DNA from: Legionella nagasakiensis
GTDB lineage: Bacteria; Pseudomonadota; Gammaproteobacteria; Legionellales; Legionellaceae
DNA: 64,000 nt
Reading direction: 5' to 3'
Assembly (NCBI RefSeq): GCF_900639915.1
Contig: NZ_CAAAID010000007.1
Coordinates: 62,001-126,000, forward strand
Made by a program: the position numbers and the translations under genes. Within the stretch, counting starts at the first letter, position 1; every line of letters starts with the position of its first letter. Below, piece after piece: positions 38,482 to 47,926 of this stretch. Below the pieces are notes generated by a model, which ran no database searches, was not told where the DNA came from, and saw only the letters and a program-made list of their open reading frames with translations.

Positions 38482-39679
38482 GCAGCAAGTTGATATTCTT
38501 ATCATTGGTGGCGGTTTAACAGGCGCAACGTTAATGCTTGCATTGGCGAATGCGGGTCATCGTGTGTTGCTTATAGAGGCACAGCCTTTTGCGGATAAGA
38601 CAAAAATTGATTTTGATGCACGTACTTTGGCCTTATCGCCAGCCAGTGTGCGAATTTTAAAAATGCTTAATGTATGGTCTGAGCTTGCAGATGAGGCGAC
38701 AGCCATTACGACCATTCATGTTTCAGAAAAGCAGCGATTTGGCACGGCGAAATTACAGGCGGACAAAAAGAATCCACTTGGCTATGTCGTTGAAATGCAA
38801 CATATTCATGGCGCTATGCATAAGCGCCTTGATGCACAAAAAATCATAGCTCCAGCCAAACTTATGGCGCTTGATATGCAAACTGGTACCGCAACGATTC
38901 AAGATGATCAGGGAATCTTAACGTTGCGGGCAACATTAATTGTAGCCGCGGATGGTGCAGATTCTTACGTACGTCAATTATGTGGTTTAAGTGCTCAAAT
39001 AAAAGATTATCATCAACATGCAGTGATCGCTAATATTGGTTTGACTCGTTCCCATCGACACTGGGCCTATGAACGTTTTATTTCATCAGGCCCCATGGCA
39101 TTGCTGCCTATGACGGGTTTGCGTGCTTCTTTGGTATGGTCATTACCGCCGAAAGAAGCCGAGCGCATGATGGTGATGAACGAAGCCCATTTTTTGAAGG
39201 CGTTGCAAGAAGCATTTGGTTATCGGCTCGGACGTTTTGTGAGAGTTGGACGACGGGCTTTATACCCATTACGACAAGTCATTATGGTTCAGCAAGCATT
39301 TTGGCCTGTGGTGTTTGTCGGCAATGCAGCGCATACATTGCACCCTGTTGCAGGACAAGGATTTAATCTGGGCTTGCGTGATGTGGCTTTATTGGCACAA
39401 TGCATCATTCAGCATGGATTAAATCCAGAGATGCTACGGCAATATCAACAGTTACGTCGCCATGATCAAATGGCAATTACACGTTTTACCGATTCATTGG
39501 TTGAATTGTTTGGTTGTAAGATACCTGGTATAGGGGCAGCACGAAGCGCGGGCTTAATCGCTTTGGATAATAATCGTTTGTTAAAAAAAATATTTGCTCG
39601 ATATACCTGCGGTTTTGCTGGTTTTATTCCTGATCTGGCTTGTGGTATACCATTGCAGATGCCTGGTTCGCCATTATAA
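38474..39679 (+). CDS. ubiH: FAD-dependent ubiquinone hydroxylase UbiH
   Basis: Flavin monooxygenase of 401 residues in aerobic ubiquinone synthesis (2-octaprenyl-6-methoxyphenol hydroxylase). Motifs are the Rossmann GGGLTGATLMLALANAGH near residue 10, the DG motif region (VAADGADSYVRQL) near 160 and GNAAHTLHPVAGQGFNLGLRD near 283. It starts with GTG inside the pepP end. Assignment to UbiH rather than a paralogue rests on the conserved operon order. Confidence 0.9.
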   Translation: MTEQQVDILIIGGGLTGATLMLALANAGHRVLLIEAQPFADKTKIDFDARTLALSPASVRILKMLNVWSELADEATAITTIHVSEKQRFGTAKLQADKKNPLGYVVEMQHIHGAMHKRLDAQKIIAPAKLMALDMQTGTATIQDDQGILTLRATLIVAADGADSYVRQLCGLSAQIKDYHQHAVIANIGLTRSHRHWAYERFISSGPMALLPMTGLRASLVWSLPPKEAERMMVMNEAHFLKALQEAFGYRLGRFVRVGRRALYPLRQVIMVQQAFWPVVFVGNAAHTLHPVAGQGFNLGLRDVALLAQCIIQHGLNPEMLRQYQQLRRHDQMAITRFTDSLVELFGCKIPGIGAARSAGLIALDNNRLLKKIFARYTCGFAGFIPDLACGIPLQMPGSPL

Positions 39680-39690
39680 AAGGAGCACCG

Positions 39691-40854
39691 ATGCGTGAGA
39701 TTTTTGATGTTGTGGTGATTGGTGGCGGGGTAGTTGGCTTAACCGCTGCCATTGCCATGAGTCAACGCAATTATCATGTTGCGGTGATTGACACAGGCTC
39801 TTTGACGATGGATAAGATGCCTGTTGATTCGCGAGTCTATGCCATCAATCAGGCGTCTCAATCTTTATTACAGGCACTTGATGTTTGGCTGCAAATGAAT
39901 GAGTCACGTATTTCGCCCTATCGTCATATGCATGTTTGGGATGCAGGAAGTGGCGCATATATTGATTTTGATGCGCGGATTGTTGGTGCCGACCAGCTAG
40001 GGGTTATTGTTGAAGAAACAATTATCAAACAGGCATTACTGCAACGGGCGTCGCAACTGGGAATAACATTATTCCCGCAAAGCTGCATCAGCAATATTAA
40101 GGTGGATGCTGAAAAAGTACAAATCAGTGGCGCTAGCACCTGGCATGCCAAGCTGTTAGTCGTTGCTGATGGTGCTGCATCAGCAACTCGTCAGTTGCTG
40201 GGAGTTGCCATGACGAATTGGCCTTACCATCAGCATGCAGTCGTTGGTACTGTGCGCGTTGAAAAACCTCATCAAGCGACTGCATATCAAGTGTTTAATT
40301 CAGATGGACCATTGGCCTTTTTGCCCTTACATGATCCTTACCAATGCTCTATTGTTTGGTCAACGACGCCTGCTCGGGCAGCTTTATTAAGCGCCATGAC
40401 AGATGATGAATTTAATCGTAAACTGACTGAAGCCTTTGCTGCAACATTGGGACTGAGTCAAATTATAAGCAAGCGCCGTCAGTTTCCTTTACACATGCGT
40501 CATGCAAAACAATATCATGGCGTACGTTGGTTGTTAATGGGAGATGCTGCTCATACCATTCATCCATTAGCAGGACTTGGCCTTAATGTAGGTTTGGCGG
40601 ATGTCTCTGCTTGGCTTGACATTCTCGATGAGGCCGGCTCATCGGTGTGGTCTGAGAAGATGTTAGCTGCTTATCAACGCCAGCGTAAGCATAGTGTATG
40701 GCAAATCATTGTTATGATGGAGACACTAAAAGCTTTATTTGCAAATCCTTTACCGCCTGTCAAACGTTTGCGTGGTTTAGGGTTAAATGTCTGTAATACG
40801 ATGCCGGCACTAAAAAGATTTTTTATTGAGCAAGCTGCTGGACAAGTTTTTTGA
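39691..40854 (+). CDS. ubiI: UbiI/VisC-type ubiquinone hydroxylase
   Basis: Second flavin hydroxylase of the pathway, 387 residues, start chosen at the ATG behind AAAGGAGCACC. It has GGGVVGLTAAIAMSQRNYHVAVID at the N-terminus, VVADGAASATRQLLGV near 155 and GDAAHTIHPLAGLGLNVGLAD near 281. In E. coli UbiI hydroxylates C5 of the ring. The position after ubiH matches. It begins only 11 bases after ubiH. Confidence 0.88.
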   Translation: MREIFDVVVIGGGVVGLTAAIAMSQRNYHVAVIDTGSLTMDKMPVDSRVYAINQASQSLLQALDVWLQMNESRISPYRHMHVWDAGSGAYIDFDARIVGADQLGVIVEETIIKQALLQRASQLGITLFPQSCISNIKVDAEKVQISGASTWHAKLLVVADGAASATRQLLGVAMTNWPYHQHAVVGTVRVEKPHQATAYQVFNSDGPLAFLPLHDPYQCSIVWSTTPARAALLSAMTDDEFNRKLTEAFAATLGLSQIISKRRQFPLHMRHAKQYHGVRWLLMGDAAHTIHPLAGLGLNVGLADVSAWLDILDEAGSSVWSEKMLAAYQRQRKHSVWQIIVMMETLKALFANPLPPVKRLRGLGLNVCNTMPALKRFFIEQAAGQVF

Positions 40855-40917
40855 TTGACCAAATTTAATACATTTGCTATTCTTGCGCCTCATCGATTTT
40901 TAAAACGTGAGGCATTT

Positions 40918-42000
40918 ATGAAGTTATCCCGATTGTCTTTTCTAGCTTTATGTATTAGTGGCAGTGTATTTGCTCAGGATATTGAGATTGTTGGCAATGT
41001 AAAACAATCCGTTTCACTTCCCAGTCAGCACAGTCGTTCTTTACTTCAAGTCGAATCAGATATTCAGCCTGCCGTAAAACAGATTACCTTATTAAAATTG
41101 CAGTTATCCGATAAGGCACAACAGACCTTTCGCAATCGAGCAAAGCTTGCAGCCAATAAAAATGCTGGCTTAATGTTTTCAGCAAAATTACCCAGACAGG
41201 TTCAGCTGGGAATGAATAATGTGCCGGTATTGGATCAAGGCAGCCATGGAACTTGTGCAACATTTGCGAATACTGCCGCGGTTGATGCGGCTCTGGATAA
41301 AGGGGATTACATCAGTCAATTATGCCAGTTGCAATTAGGTCGTTATTTTGAAAATAATGCCTATGGTCCTAGTGGTTGGGGTGGCTCTCTTGGACCTATC
41401 GTATTGCATCAGATGGAAATATTTGGTGTTGTAAATAAGGCACAACAGAAATCTTATGGTTGTGGTGGCTTCACCGATTATCCTTCTTATGGAGCAGATC
41501 CTGATACAGAAATGTCTTTACCAGAGTATCACCAAATCAGTGAAAACATCTCTCAAGAAGGCTTTGGCTGGTCGCCAATGCTGGATATTTATCAAGCTGT
41601 TTTAAGAGAGACAGACACTTCCAGAATTTTAAATGATATTAAATCAGCGTTGCATGATGGGGAACGTGTGACGTTTGGTGTGCTGTTGGTTGATTTGCAT
41701 TTAGGGGTTGTTGGCGCTGTAGGTAAACATCATGCTGGTAACGACACTTGGGTGTTAACCCCTGAAATCGTTCGCGATCTTGAAGATGATGTTGAGTTTG
41801 CCGGCCATGAAATGATTATTACTGGTTATGACGATAATGCCGTTGCAATCGATGAGCATGGTCGTGAACATCGTGGTTTATTAACATTGCGCAATTCATG
41901 GGGGAAAGGCATAGGAGATAAAGGAGATTTTTATATGTCTTATGATTATTTCAAAGGACTGGTCATAGAAGCCCAACGCATTCGAGATTTACGCGGATAA
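40918..42000 (+). CDS. Secreted papain-family (C1) cysteine protease
   Basis: Exported protease of 360 residues. The ATG at 40918 gives a signal peptide (residues 1-19, cleavage FA-Q). A propeptide-like region spans about 20-95. The catalytic domain has Gln107 and Cys113 (DQGSHGTCATFA), His297 (AGHEMIITGYDD) and Asn326 (LRNSWGKGIGDKGDFY), the complete C1 set. It probably acts in the periplasm or is released by type II secretion. It stands alone after ubiI, with a hairpin terminator behind it. Confidence 0.9.
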   Translation: MKLSRLSFLALCISGSVFAQDIEIVGNVKQSVSLPSQHSRSLLQVESDIQPAVKQITLLKLQLSDKAQQTFRNRAKLAANKNAGLMFSAKLPRQVQLGMNNVPVLDQGSHGTCATFANTAAVDAALDKGDYISQLCQLQLGRYFENNAYGPSGWGGSLGPIVLHQMEIFGVVNKAQQKSYGCGGFTDYPSYGADPDTEMSLPEYHQISENISQEGFGWSPMLDIYQAVLRETDTSRILNDIKSALHDGERVTFGVLLVDLHLGVVGAVGKHHAGNDTWVLTPEIVRDLEDDVEFAGHEMIITGYDDNAVAIDEHGREHRGLLTLRNSWGKGIGDKGDFYMSYDYFKGLVIEAQRIRDLRG

Positions 42001-42013
42001 TTATCAACAACCA

Positions 42014-42038
42014 TTCCTCCCTTTTGTAAAGGGAGGAA
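42014..42038. terminator. 11-bp hairpin between convergent genes
   Basis: TTCCTCCCTTT pairs exactly with AAAGGGAGGAA around TGT, between the C1 protease gene and the ATP-grasp gene. It belongs to the CCTCCCTTT/AAAGGGAGG hairpin group also seen at 22700 and 36108. Confidence 0.65.
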
Positions 42039-42093
42039 GTTTGAATTGAGGCAATCGTGCTGAAGATTCAATTCAGACAACGTTGAATCAATA

Positions 42094-43044
42094 TTAATCG
42101 GCAAACTGTTGTTTGCTGAATGCAATTCTTGCGGTAACCGATTCTTTTTCTTTAAGTGTTGCAACATGTGCTTCAATCATGCGATAGCGATGAAGCGCGC
42201 CTTCGCGGTTGGCTATTTGAATATTAAGGCCGGGCCGTGCATTCAGTTCCAACATCAATGGACCGTGCTCTTTATCGAGAACGATGTCAACACCTAAATA
42301 ACCTAAGCCAGTTAATTCGTAAGCGCTGGCAGCAATTTTCAGTATTTTATCCCAATGAGGAATAGGGATGTTATTGATGGAGTTTAATGTGTCCGGGTGA
42401 TAATCCACAGTGTCATTATGAAATACACCACCAAATGTGATACCGGTAGCCAAGTTAATGCCCGTACCAATTGCCCCTTGATGCAGATTTGCTTTTCCGC
42501 CTGACTGACGCGTTGGCAAGCGTAGCATGGCGATAGCAGGATAGCCTAATAAGGTGATGACTCGAATGTCTGGAACACCTTCATAACTGACTTCAGCAAA
42601 AACTGGATCAACAATAACACGATGTTCAATAATAGCGTAGTCCGGATGACCTCCCAGACTGTAGGCGCCAGAAAGCAGGCATGAAAGGTGATAACTTAAC
42701 TCTTGTGAGGTTAGTAATTTGCCATTAATTTGGCGATAACGACCAAGGACGCGATTGACGATAACAAGGATTCCGTCTCCACCAGCGCCTCGCGCCGGTT
42801 TAATAACAAAATCTGAATAAGGTTCTAGTAATTTATCCAATGTTTTGATTTGATGTTCTGTCTCAATAACTTGATAAAGCGGAGGAACGGAGATATTTGC
42901 TTGCAGTGCTAATTGTTTAGTCTTTAGTTTGTCATCCACTAAAGGATAAAATTTACGCTGGTTATAGCGCAATACAAAGTCGCTGTTGCGCTGATTAATG
43001 CTTAAGACACCGCGTTCACGCAAGCGACGATAAAGTTTCCACAT
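42094..43044 (-). CDS. RimK-related ATP-grasp ligase
   Basis: Predicted alpha-L-glutamate ligase-like enzyme of 316 residues. ATP-grasp marks are FVIKPARGAGGDGILVI (near 94-110) and the metal-binding end GVDIVLDKEHGPLMLELNARPGLNIQIAN (near 250-280). Enzymes of this fold join an amino acid to a carboxylate with ATP. It is the last of three coupled genes (retropepsin-like, transglutaminase/7TM, ligase) and its start overlaps the previous stop (TAATG). The substrate is unknown; peptide tailing or modification is inferred. Confidence 0.85.
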   Translation of the reverse strand: MWKLYRRLRERGVLSINQRNSDFVLRYNQRKFYPLVDDKLKTKQLALQANISVPPLYQVIETEHQIKTLDKLLEPYSDFVIKPARGAGGDGILVIVNRVLGRYRQINGKLLTSQELSYHLSCLLSGAYSLGGHPDYAIIEHRVIVDPVFAEVSYEGVPDIRVITLLGYPAIAMLRLPTRQSGGKANLHQGAIGTGINLATGITFGGVFHNDTVDYHPDTLNSINNIPIPHWDKILKIAASAYELTGLGYLGVDIVLDKEHGPLMLELNARPGLNIQIANREGALHRYRMIEAHVATLKEKESVTARIAFSKQQFAD

Positions 43045-44573
43045 TATTTTAGTCCTGCCAGTGCTTTAAAACGAAATAGCTCAAACACTCTATAGCCACG
43101 ATATTGGCCACACCATAGGACAAGTGCCAGTAATAACAATAGTAATTCGGGAAAGGCAAAAATAAGATATTGCAAAGGCGCATAATTCATGGCCCAGAAA
43201 CAGATAACTGCCGCTATCATACTGCCAACCCCCGATTTGATTGCTTCATAGGCACCGCGCTCATCCCAGATAATACACATGCGCTCAATGGTCATGGTCA
43301 GAATCACCATGGGAAAGAGAGCTACCGATAAGCCACTATCAAATCCTAGATTTTGACTTAATATGCTGATGAAGAGCATCATAAGAATTACAACGGTTAA
43401 AATGGCGGTTAGTCGTGGAACAAGCAGCAGGCGTAACTGATCCAGGTAAAAGCGCGCTAATAGTCCAAAGGAAACAATCAGAGTAAATAAAGTAAGCCCC
43501 CAGATGACATGCGTTTCACGAAAAGCAAGAGCAATTAATACGGGCATAAAGGTACCGAATGTACTTAATCCTATGAAATTACGCAGAATAAGAATTATAA
43601 AAGCACCAATCGGCACTGTAAGCAGTATTTTATAGGTTTCCTGGGCGTTCACCGGAAGTTGCAGTAAGGAGAATCTTAGTAATTCAGACTCAGTTTGTAA
43701 TCCCCGTGCTTTGGCGATAGTAAGCGCATTTATTGGAGTCAGTGATACCGTGACGGTAAACTGAGGTTTTTTTCCGCCAGAAACTTGAAACATGGTTTCA
43801 TGACCATATTGCCATACAAGAAAATTCTTAGGCAAACCCGCTTCTCCTGTGCGAGGATTAATATAGATCCAGTCTTTTTCATTAAAAACAGCAAGGTACA
43901 GGATAAACTCTGCCTTGTTTTGATGACTTAATAAGAGTCCTTGCACCGGCATAGCATAAATTTTAGCCTGATTTAACACGGTAATTGCAGCCGCTGTGAT
44001 GTTCTCATCATTGAATTCATTACCAACTAATAATTTCGCATTTCCATCTTTTTTGTTGAGTTCTTTTATGGCACTTTGCGCAAAAGTCTGAATATCGGCA
44101 GAGGATTGTCTCGCCTTGTCAATCATTGTATCCACGGCCGTTTTCTGATTTTCAGGTAATGATTCGGTTTTGAGCAATGTCGCGGTTGGTTTCGCCAAAT
44201 GACTTTCCATGCTTCCTGTCTCGCGTAGAACGGCACGATAATAAAGCGATTGAGGACCGCTTCCACGCCTAAGCGACCAAACAACTCGCCGGTTGTAACC
44301 ACTTAAATTGGTCGTGACACCATAATTTTGCGAGATAAAATATTCATCTAGAATGGTGAAATTGAGAGGCATATAAGGAATAGTAAAGCTTGCTTTAACA
44401 GGCCTGTTTTTTTCAGCAACAAAACGCAGATTAGCTTCAACCATCCAACTATTAACGGTTTCTGTTTCCATCAATGGAACGTCAAGTACAAAATGACGAT
44501 AAAGAAAAACACTTATACCTGTTAAAAATAATAGAATAATCAATCCATAAAGATGGCGTTTATTGAAATTCAT
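43044..44573 (-). CDS. Inactive-transglutaminase-domain / 7TM membrane protein
   Basis: Protein of 509 residues. One N-terminal membrane anchor (about 10-27) leads to a periplasmic transglutaminase-like domain (about 140-270, KKDGNAKLLVGNEFNDENITAA, INPRTGEAGLPKN) that lacks an obvious catalytic Cys. Seven or so helices follow from about residue 315 (GAFIILILRNFIGLSTFGTFMPVLIALAF) to the C-terminus. This combination is known from uncharacterised operons with RimK-like ligases and retropepsin-like proteins. The start overlaps the preceding stop (ATGA). Confidence 0.85.
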   Translation of the reverse strand: MNFNKRHLYGLIILLFLTGISVFLYRHFVLDVPLMETETVNSWMVEANLRFVAEKNRPVKASFTIPYMPLNFTILDEYFISQNYGVTTNLSGYNRRVVWSLRRGSGPQSLYYRAVLRETGSMESHLAKPTATLLKTESLPENQKTAVDTMIDKARQSSADIQTFAQSAIKELNKKDGNAKLLVGNEFNDENITAAAITVLNQAKIYAMPVQGLLLSHQNKAEFILYLAVFNEKDWIYINPRTGEAGLPKNFLVWQYGHETMFQVSGGKKPQFTVTVSLTPINALTIAKARGLQTESELLRFSLLQLPVNAQETYKILLTVPIGAFIILILRNFIGLSTFGTFMPVLIALAFRETHVIWGLTLFTLIVSFGLLARFYLDQLRLLLVPRLTAILTVVILMMLFISILSQNLGFDSGLSVALFPMVILTMTIERMCIIWDERGAYEAIKSGVGSMIAAVICFWAMNYAPLQYLIFAFPELLLLLLALVLWCGQYRGYRVFELFRFKALAGLK

Positions 44574-45091
44574 TCTGCATCCATATTTTGGGCTTTTATC
44601 GTGTATTTCAAACTAGGGTCGATGATGCCATTGAATGCAATGATCGCTTCCCTACCTAACAAAAGAGGATAAGTAAAGTGTTTACGATTTGTTAGATTGA
44701 CGCGAATGACCCGTTCCTTATTGGCAATTTTAATTTTCATTAATACAACTGGACGTTTAATGGTTTGCCGTAGCAGTGGATCTGCTTGTCTTTCACCGGT
44801 GCGTGCTTTGATGTGGACATCGCCGGCATACTCGCATTTGAATAGTATATCTCCTTCCTTGCTTGGCACAAAAAATCTTAAATAAGGTTTCCCATCCACG
44901 TCGATTTTACTGATGTGTGTTGCATTTAAGGACGCTGATTTTGCACCAGTATCAAGTTTTGCCGATAGCGTTAGATTTTCGCTAACCAGAGTGGCCTTTT
45001 CAATATAACCATAAACAATTTTTTCATTGCTCGCCATAACGTGCCCAATTAACAATATCCAGAAAAAAAAAATAAGTACTGACAACCGCAT
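44570..45091 (-). CDS. Exported retropepsin-like aspartic protease (RimB / ATP-dependent zinc protease family)
   Basis: Protein of 173 residues. The ATG at 45091 follows a strong AGGAGG and gives a signal peptide (MRLSVLIFFFWILLIGHVMA). The mature part has AKLDTGAKSASLNA (Asp47 in a DTGA motif), as in single-domain retropepsins, and a second conserved stretch PLLLGREAIIAFNG near 150. Pfam-style names call this family ATP-dependent zinc proteases, but the fold is a pepsin-like half. It leads the three-gene operon and, being exported, would work on the periplasmic side with the transglutaminase domain. Confidence 0.85.
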   Translation of the reverse strand: MRLSVLIFFFWILLIGHVMASNEKIVYGYIEKATLVSENLTLSAKLDTGAKSASLNATHISKIDVDGKPYLRFFVPSKEGDILFKCEYAGDVHIKARTGERQADPLLRQTIKRPVVLMKIKIANKERVIRVNLTNRKHFTYPLLLGREAIIAFNGIIDPSLKYTIKAQNMDAE

Positions 45092-45387
45092 TTGGCCTCC
45101 TAAAAAATATTGAAAACTCAACAGGCCATAATCCTAGCAGGTTTGTATTCCCGGTCACAGTATTCAAGCTCATTCCAGGGCGATGTTTAAGCTATTTTTA
45201 GCAAATTTGTTAACTTATCCTTGCTTTTACTTCAGGAAAAACTTTTTATTTTTAATATTCTCATGTGATATAATTGTCGATGGGCCAAATGTTTTTGTAA
45301 CAATTTAAATCATTTTGAAGGTATACTTGTCATTTAGTATATGACAGGGTACAATTTGCACCATCTTGGCCCCTTCCAACGATCCAC

Positions 45388-47370
45388 ATGACGAAAGTGC
45401 ATGAGTCGACCACATTTATAAGGGAAATGGATAGTCCTGGCAAGACTACGATGCCTCTGAAGAGGTCGAATGCTCGAAGTCGTTCGTATGCTGAAAAATT
45501 ACATGAAGCAGGATACATCTACGCTCTATATGGTGCTTTGGATGGTCTAAGTCTCTCTTATAGCATGATTAAATATGGTTTTGATCTGCTTTGTGTCAAT
45601 GGCGGTGCCAACTCTTCTGATTTAATGCATGACTGGATGATGACACCAGGCGGTGCAGCAGCCGCTGCTGCGGAAGCTGTGACGTTAGTTGGTTTTTCCC
45701 TCCTCGCGAATGTTTTTAATGAGAACGATAAAAATGCATTTAAGCGTTACGTTGCAACGCTTTGGCCGTATTTTCGCGATACCTTGAAAGGGTTAAAGAA
45801 CGCCTACAAAGGGATCCGAAGTACGATGATGGTAGCAAGTGTTTTTGCCGGCCAGGATCTGAACTACATGATTCTTCCCCTCGGCATAGGGCTTGGTGTC
45901 CTCTCAGTTTTTAACCGCATTTGGTACCGGCGGATGAAAGATCGCCGCAAAGCAATGATGAAGGAGAATGCAAAACTCTTTGAAGACATTCAGGCGACGG
46001 TCAATCCAGATGAACAAGCCTGTGCTGAATTTAGAAAAAGAATTGGCAGACAGACGGACGCTGAAAAATTTAAAGGATTACTTTCTCAAGCATACAGTGG
46101 AATAATAGACGGCATGTATCTTTACATGGGCGTGCTGGGATTAACCGCGTTAGCACCACCGGTTTTTATAGCAATGTCTATTTTTTGCGTCGTTTTTACA
46201 TTGACTTGTATTATTACTCGCGTTTATGAGGAATATGATTATCAGCGCAAATTAGTGGCAAGTCAGGCTAAGATTGAACTGGCTATCTGCGGTAAAGAGT
46301 TGGAGGTATTATTTGGCCGTTTGCAGAAAATGTCTGACCCGCGTCTTGCTCCTTTAGATGAGGATTTGCAAAGTTATCAAAAGGAACTGTTCCAAGCTCT
46401 GGAAAGTAAGATAAAGGAGTTTGAGGAAAAACGAGGCTTCTTACATTCCCAGGTAACCTTATCGTATACGTCGGCAATGCTTGAGGGACTAAGAAATGGT
46501 TTAGCTGCCTATGGTGCTATTGCAAGCATTATGTTTGCTGTTGCTACCATATGTACTTTATCTTTAGCTCCTTTTCCTCCTGCGTTATTAATTGTCGGAG
46601 TATTTGCTGGACTGGCGTGCCTGATTGGATTTGTAGCACATTCATTGCACACGGCCTATATGCATCGCTGTCAGCAGGAAGTGCAGGAAAACAAGCCGAA
46701 GCCACCTGAAAAATTATCTGAATTATTAAAACGGGTTAAAGCACATAAAAAAGAAGCAAGCGACTTGCAGCCTATTGAGGTGGAAGAAGCCATTTTGGGC
46801 GGTATGGTGGTTGATCCCTCTCCCCAATTTTTCTTTCAAGAATGGTTTGAAGTCATTCGTTCATTTTTCTCTGGGGTATCTAAAGGACAGAAATCCGTAG
46901 ATTATACTTTAAACGCTTGGCAAGAAGCTGATGAGCAAGGACACTATCACGAGAGCTCACTGATGTTGGGCCTAACGGTTGTAAGTGCCACTGTGTATTC
47001 AGTCGCATTGGCGCTTAGAGCTCATGCTCGCGGATTCGGTCGCCCAGACATTGGTGGTCGCACTACACCGCCATTGAAAAAGAACGTTGGGAAAGAGGAG
47101 CCTTTACAACCGTCTCCCATGGAGGCTAGGGACTCTGACCTAGAATTTCCAGGAGAGAGGCGGACTGGAAATCGTGATGAGTCGATGCGGGTTGCTCCTC
47201 CACCTCCTCTTGAACGTCCCGCCTCAACCCCTCCGATGTCTCCTTCTGGCCGATGGCCTCGTTTCTTTCACCCCCCCTCTCTTCCTCGCCCAGCCAGTAC
47301 AAATGATTTAGCCAAACTTCCTCAGCCTACTCCTAGGCCTTATTCTGGTATAGCTCCGGATTTAATGTAG
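45388..47370 (+). CDS. Large membrane and coiled-coil protein, possible effector
   Basis: Unrecognised protein of 660 residues without signal peptide. Pairs of hydrophobic segments lie at about 88-110, 148-172, 235-268 and 375-420, with charged helices between (coiled-coil-like around 300-355, EDLQSYQKELFQALESKIKEFE). The C-terminal ~85 residues are rich in Pro, Arg and Ser (PPPPLERPASTPPMSPSG) and look disordered. Multi-helix membrane proteins with a proline-rich tail and no signal occur among Legionella effectors. The start codon is unsure: two later ATGs (45427, 45451) are possible. The 265-base gap upstream has no clear promoter. Confidence 0.7.
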   Translation: MTKVHESTTFIREMDSPGKTTMPLKRSNARSRSYAEKLHEAGYIYALYGALDGLSLSYSMIKYGFDLLCVNGGANSSDLMHDWMMTPGGAAAAAAEAVTLVGFSLLANVFNENDKNAFKRYVATLWPYFRDTLKGLKNAYKGIRSTMMVASVFAGQDLNYMILPLGIGLGVLSVFNRIWYRRMKDRRKAMMKENAKLFEDIQATVNPDEQACAEFRKRIGRQTDAEKFKGLLSQAYSGIIDGMYLYMGVLGLTALAPPVFIAMSIFCVVFTLTCIITRVYEEYDYQRKLVASQAKIELAICGKELEVLFGRLQKMSDPRLAPLDEDLQSYQKELFQALESKIKEFEEKRGFLHSQVTLSYTSAMLEGLRNGLAAYGAIASIMFAVATICTLSLAPFPPALLIVGVFAGLACLIGFVAHSLHTAYMHRCQQEVQENKPKPPEKLSELLKRVKAHKKEASDLQPIEVEEAILGGMVVDPSPQFFFQEWFEVIRSFFSGVSKGQKSVDYTLNAWQEADEQGHYHESSLMLGLTVVSATVYSVALALRAHARGFGRPDIGGRTTPPLKKNVGKEEPLQPSPMEARDSDLEFPGERRTGNRDESMRVAPPPPLERPASTPPMSPSGRWPRFFHPPSLPRPASTNDLAKLPQPTPRPYSGIAPDLM

Positions 47371-47926
47371 GGTCATTATACATTTTAAACTGATGATAAA
47401 CTCTAAATGTTCTTGTTTTATTAATGATTTCTGTAAAAAACTCTGTTAAACAAGTTTGTAATTGCAGTTTCTGCTCTTTAATGACGGCTAATTTAGTTAA
47501 ACAGGCTTGTCGGTGTGTTTTTTCTACATCCATGCGTTTTGTTTGAAGCGCCATATGATAGGCTTTTAAGGTCAGGATGGATAATCGGTCGATCATCATT
47601 CCTGGTGTTTCGGAGTGTACAGGACAACTTACTGGTGGAGATGGTTGTAATTGATTAAATAACCATTCATCGATTGCTTCCATGCGATTGTTACGTTGTT
47701 GATTGCAGTGATCAATCTCTCGTTTGGCACGATAAACAAATTCAAACCCCATATCATCTCGTCGTGCGCGATCCTCTGCGTGCCAAAGTTGATAATTAAA
47801 AGCATGATTTTCTTCTACAAGTCTTAAAAAACCTTCTTGAGTTAATTGAAGGTCATTTTTTTTCCACTTGTTAATGCAATTCTGTTGTATGGTTGTAATT
47901 TGCGGCACTAAATTTAAAATGTGCAT
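47333..47926 (-). CDS. DUF4254 protein
   Basis: Helical protein of 197 residues, started at MHILNLVPQ behind AGGAA. The block NYQLWHAEDRARRDDMGFEF...KREIDHCNQQRNNRMEAIDEWL is the hallmark of DUF4254, usually found beside glycosyltransferases in surface-polysaccharide loci. Here none is adjacent. The function is unknown. Its 3' end overlaps the convergent 660-residue gene by 38 bases. The 308-base gap from 47927 to 48234 shows no gene. Confidence 0.78.
   Translation of the reverse strand: MHILNLVPQITTIQQNCINKWKKNDLQLTQEGFLRLVEENHAFNYQLWHAEDRARRDDMGFEFVYRAKREIDHCNQQRNNRMEAIDEWLFNQLQPSPPVSCPVHSETPGMMIDRLSILTLKAYHMALQTKRMDVEKTHRQACLTKLAVIKEQKLQLQTCLTEFFTEIINKTRTFRVYHQFKMYNDPTLNPELYQNKA

Noticed and set aside
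45200-45387. PmrA-type element before the 660-residue gene
   Set aside because: Only one half site (TTTAATATT) is present; the position 11 bases upstream does not match.
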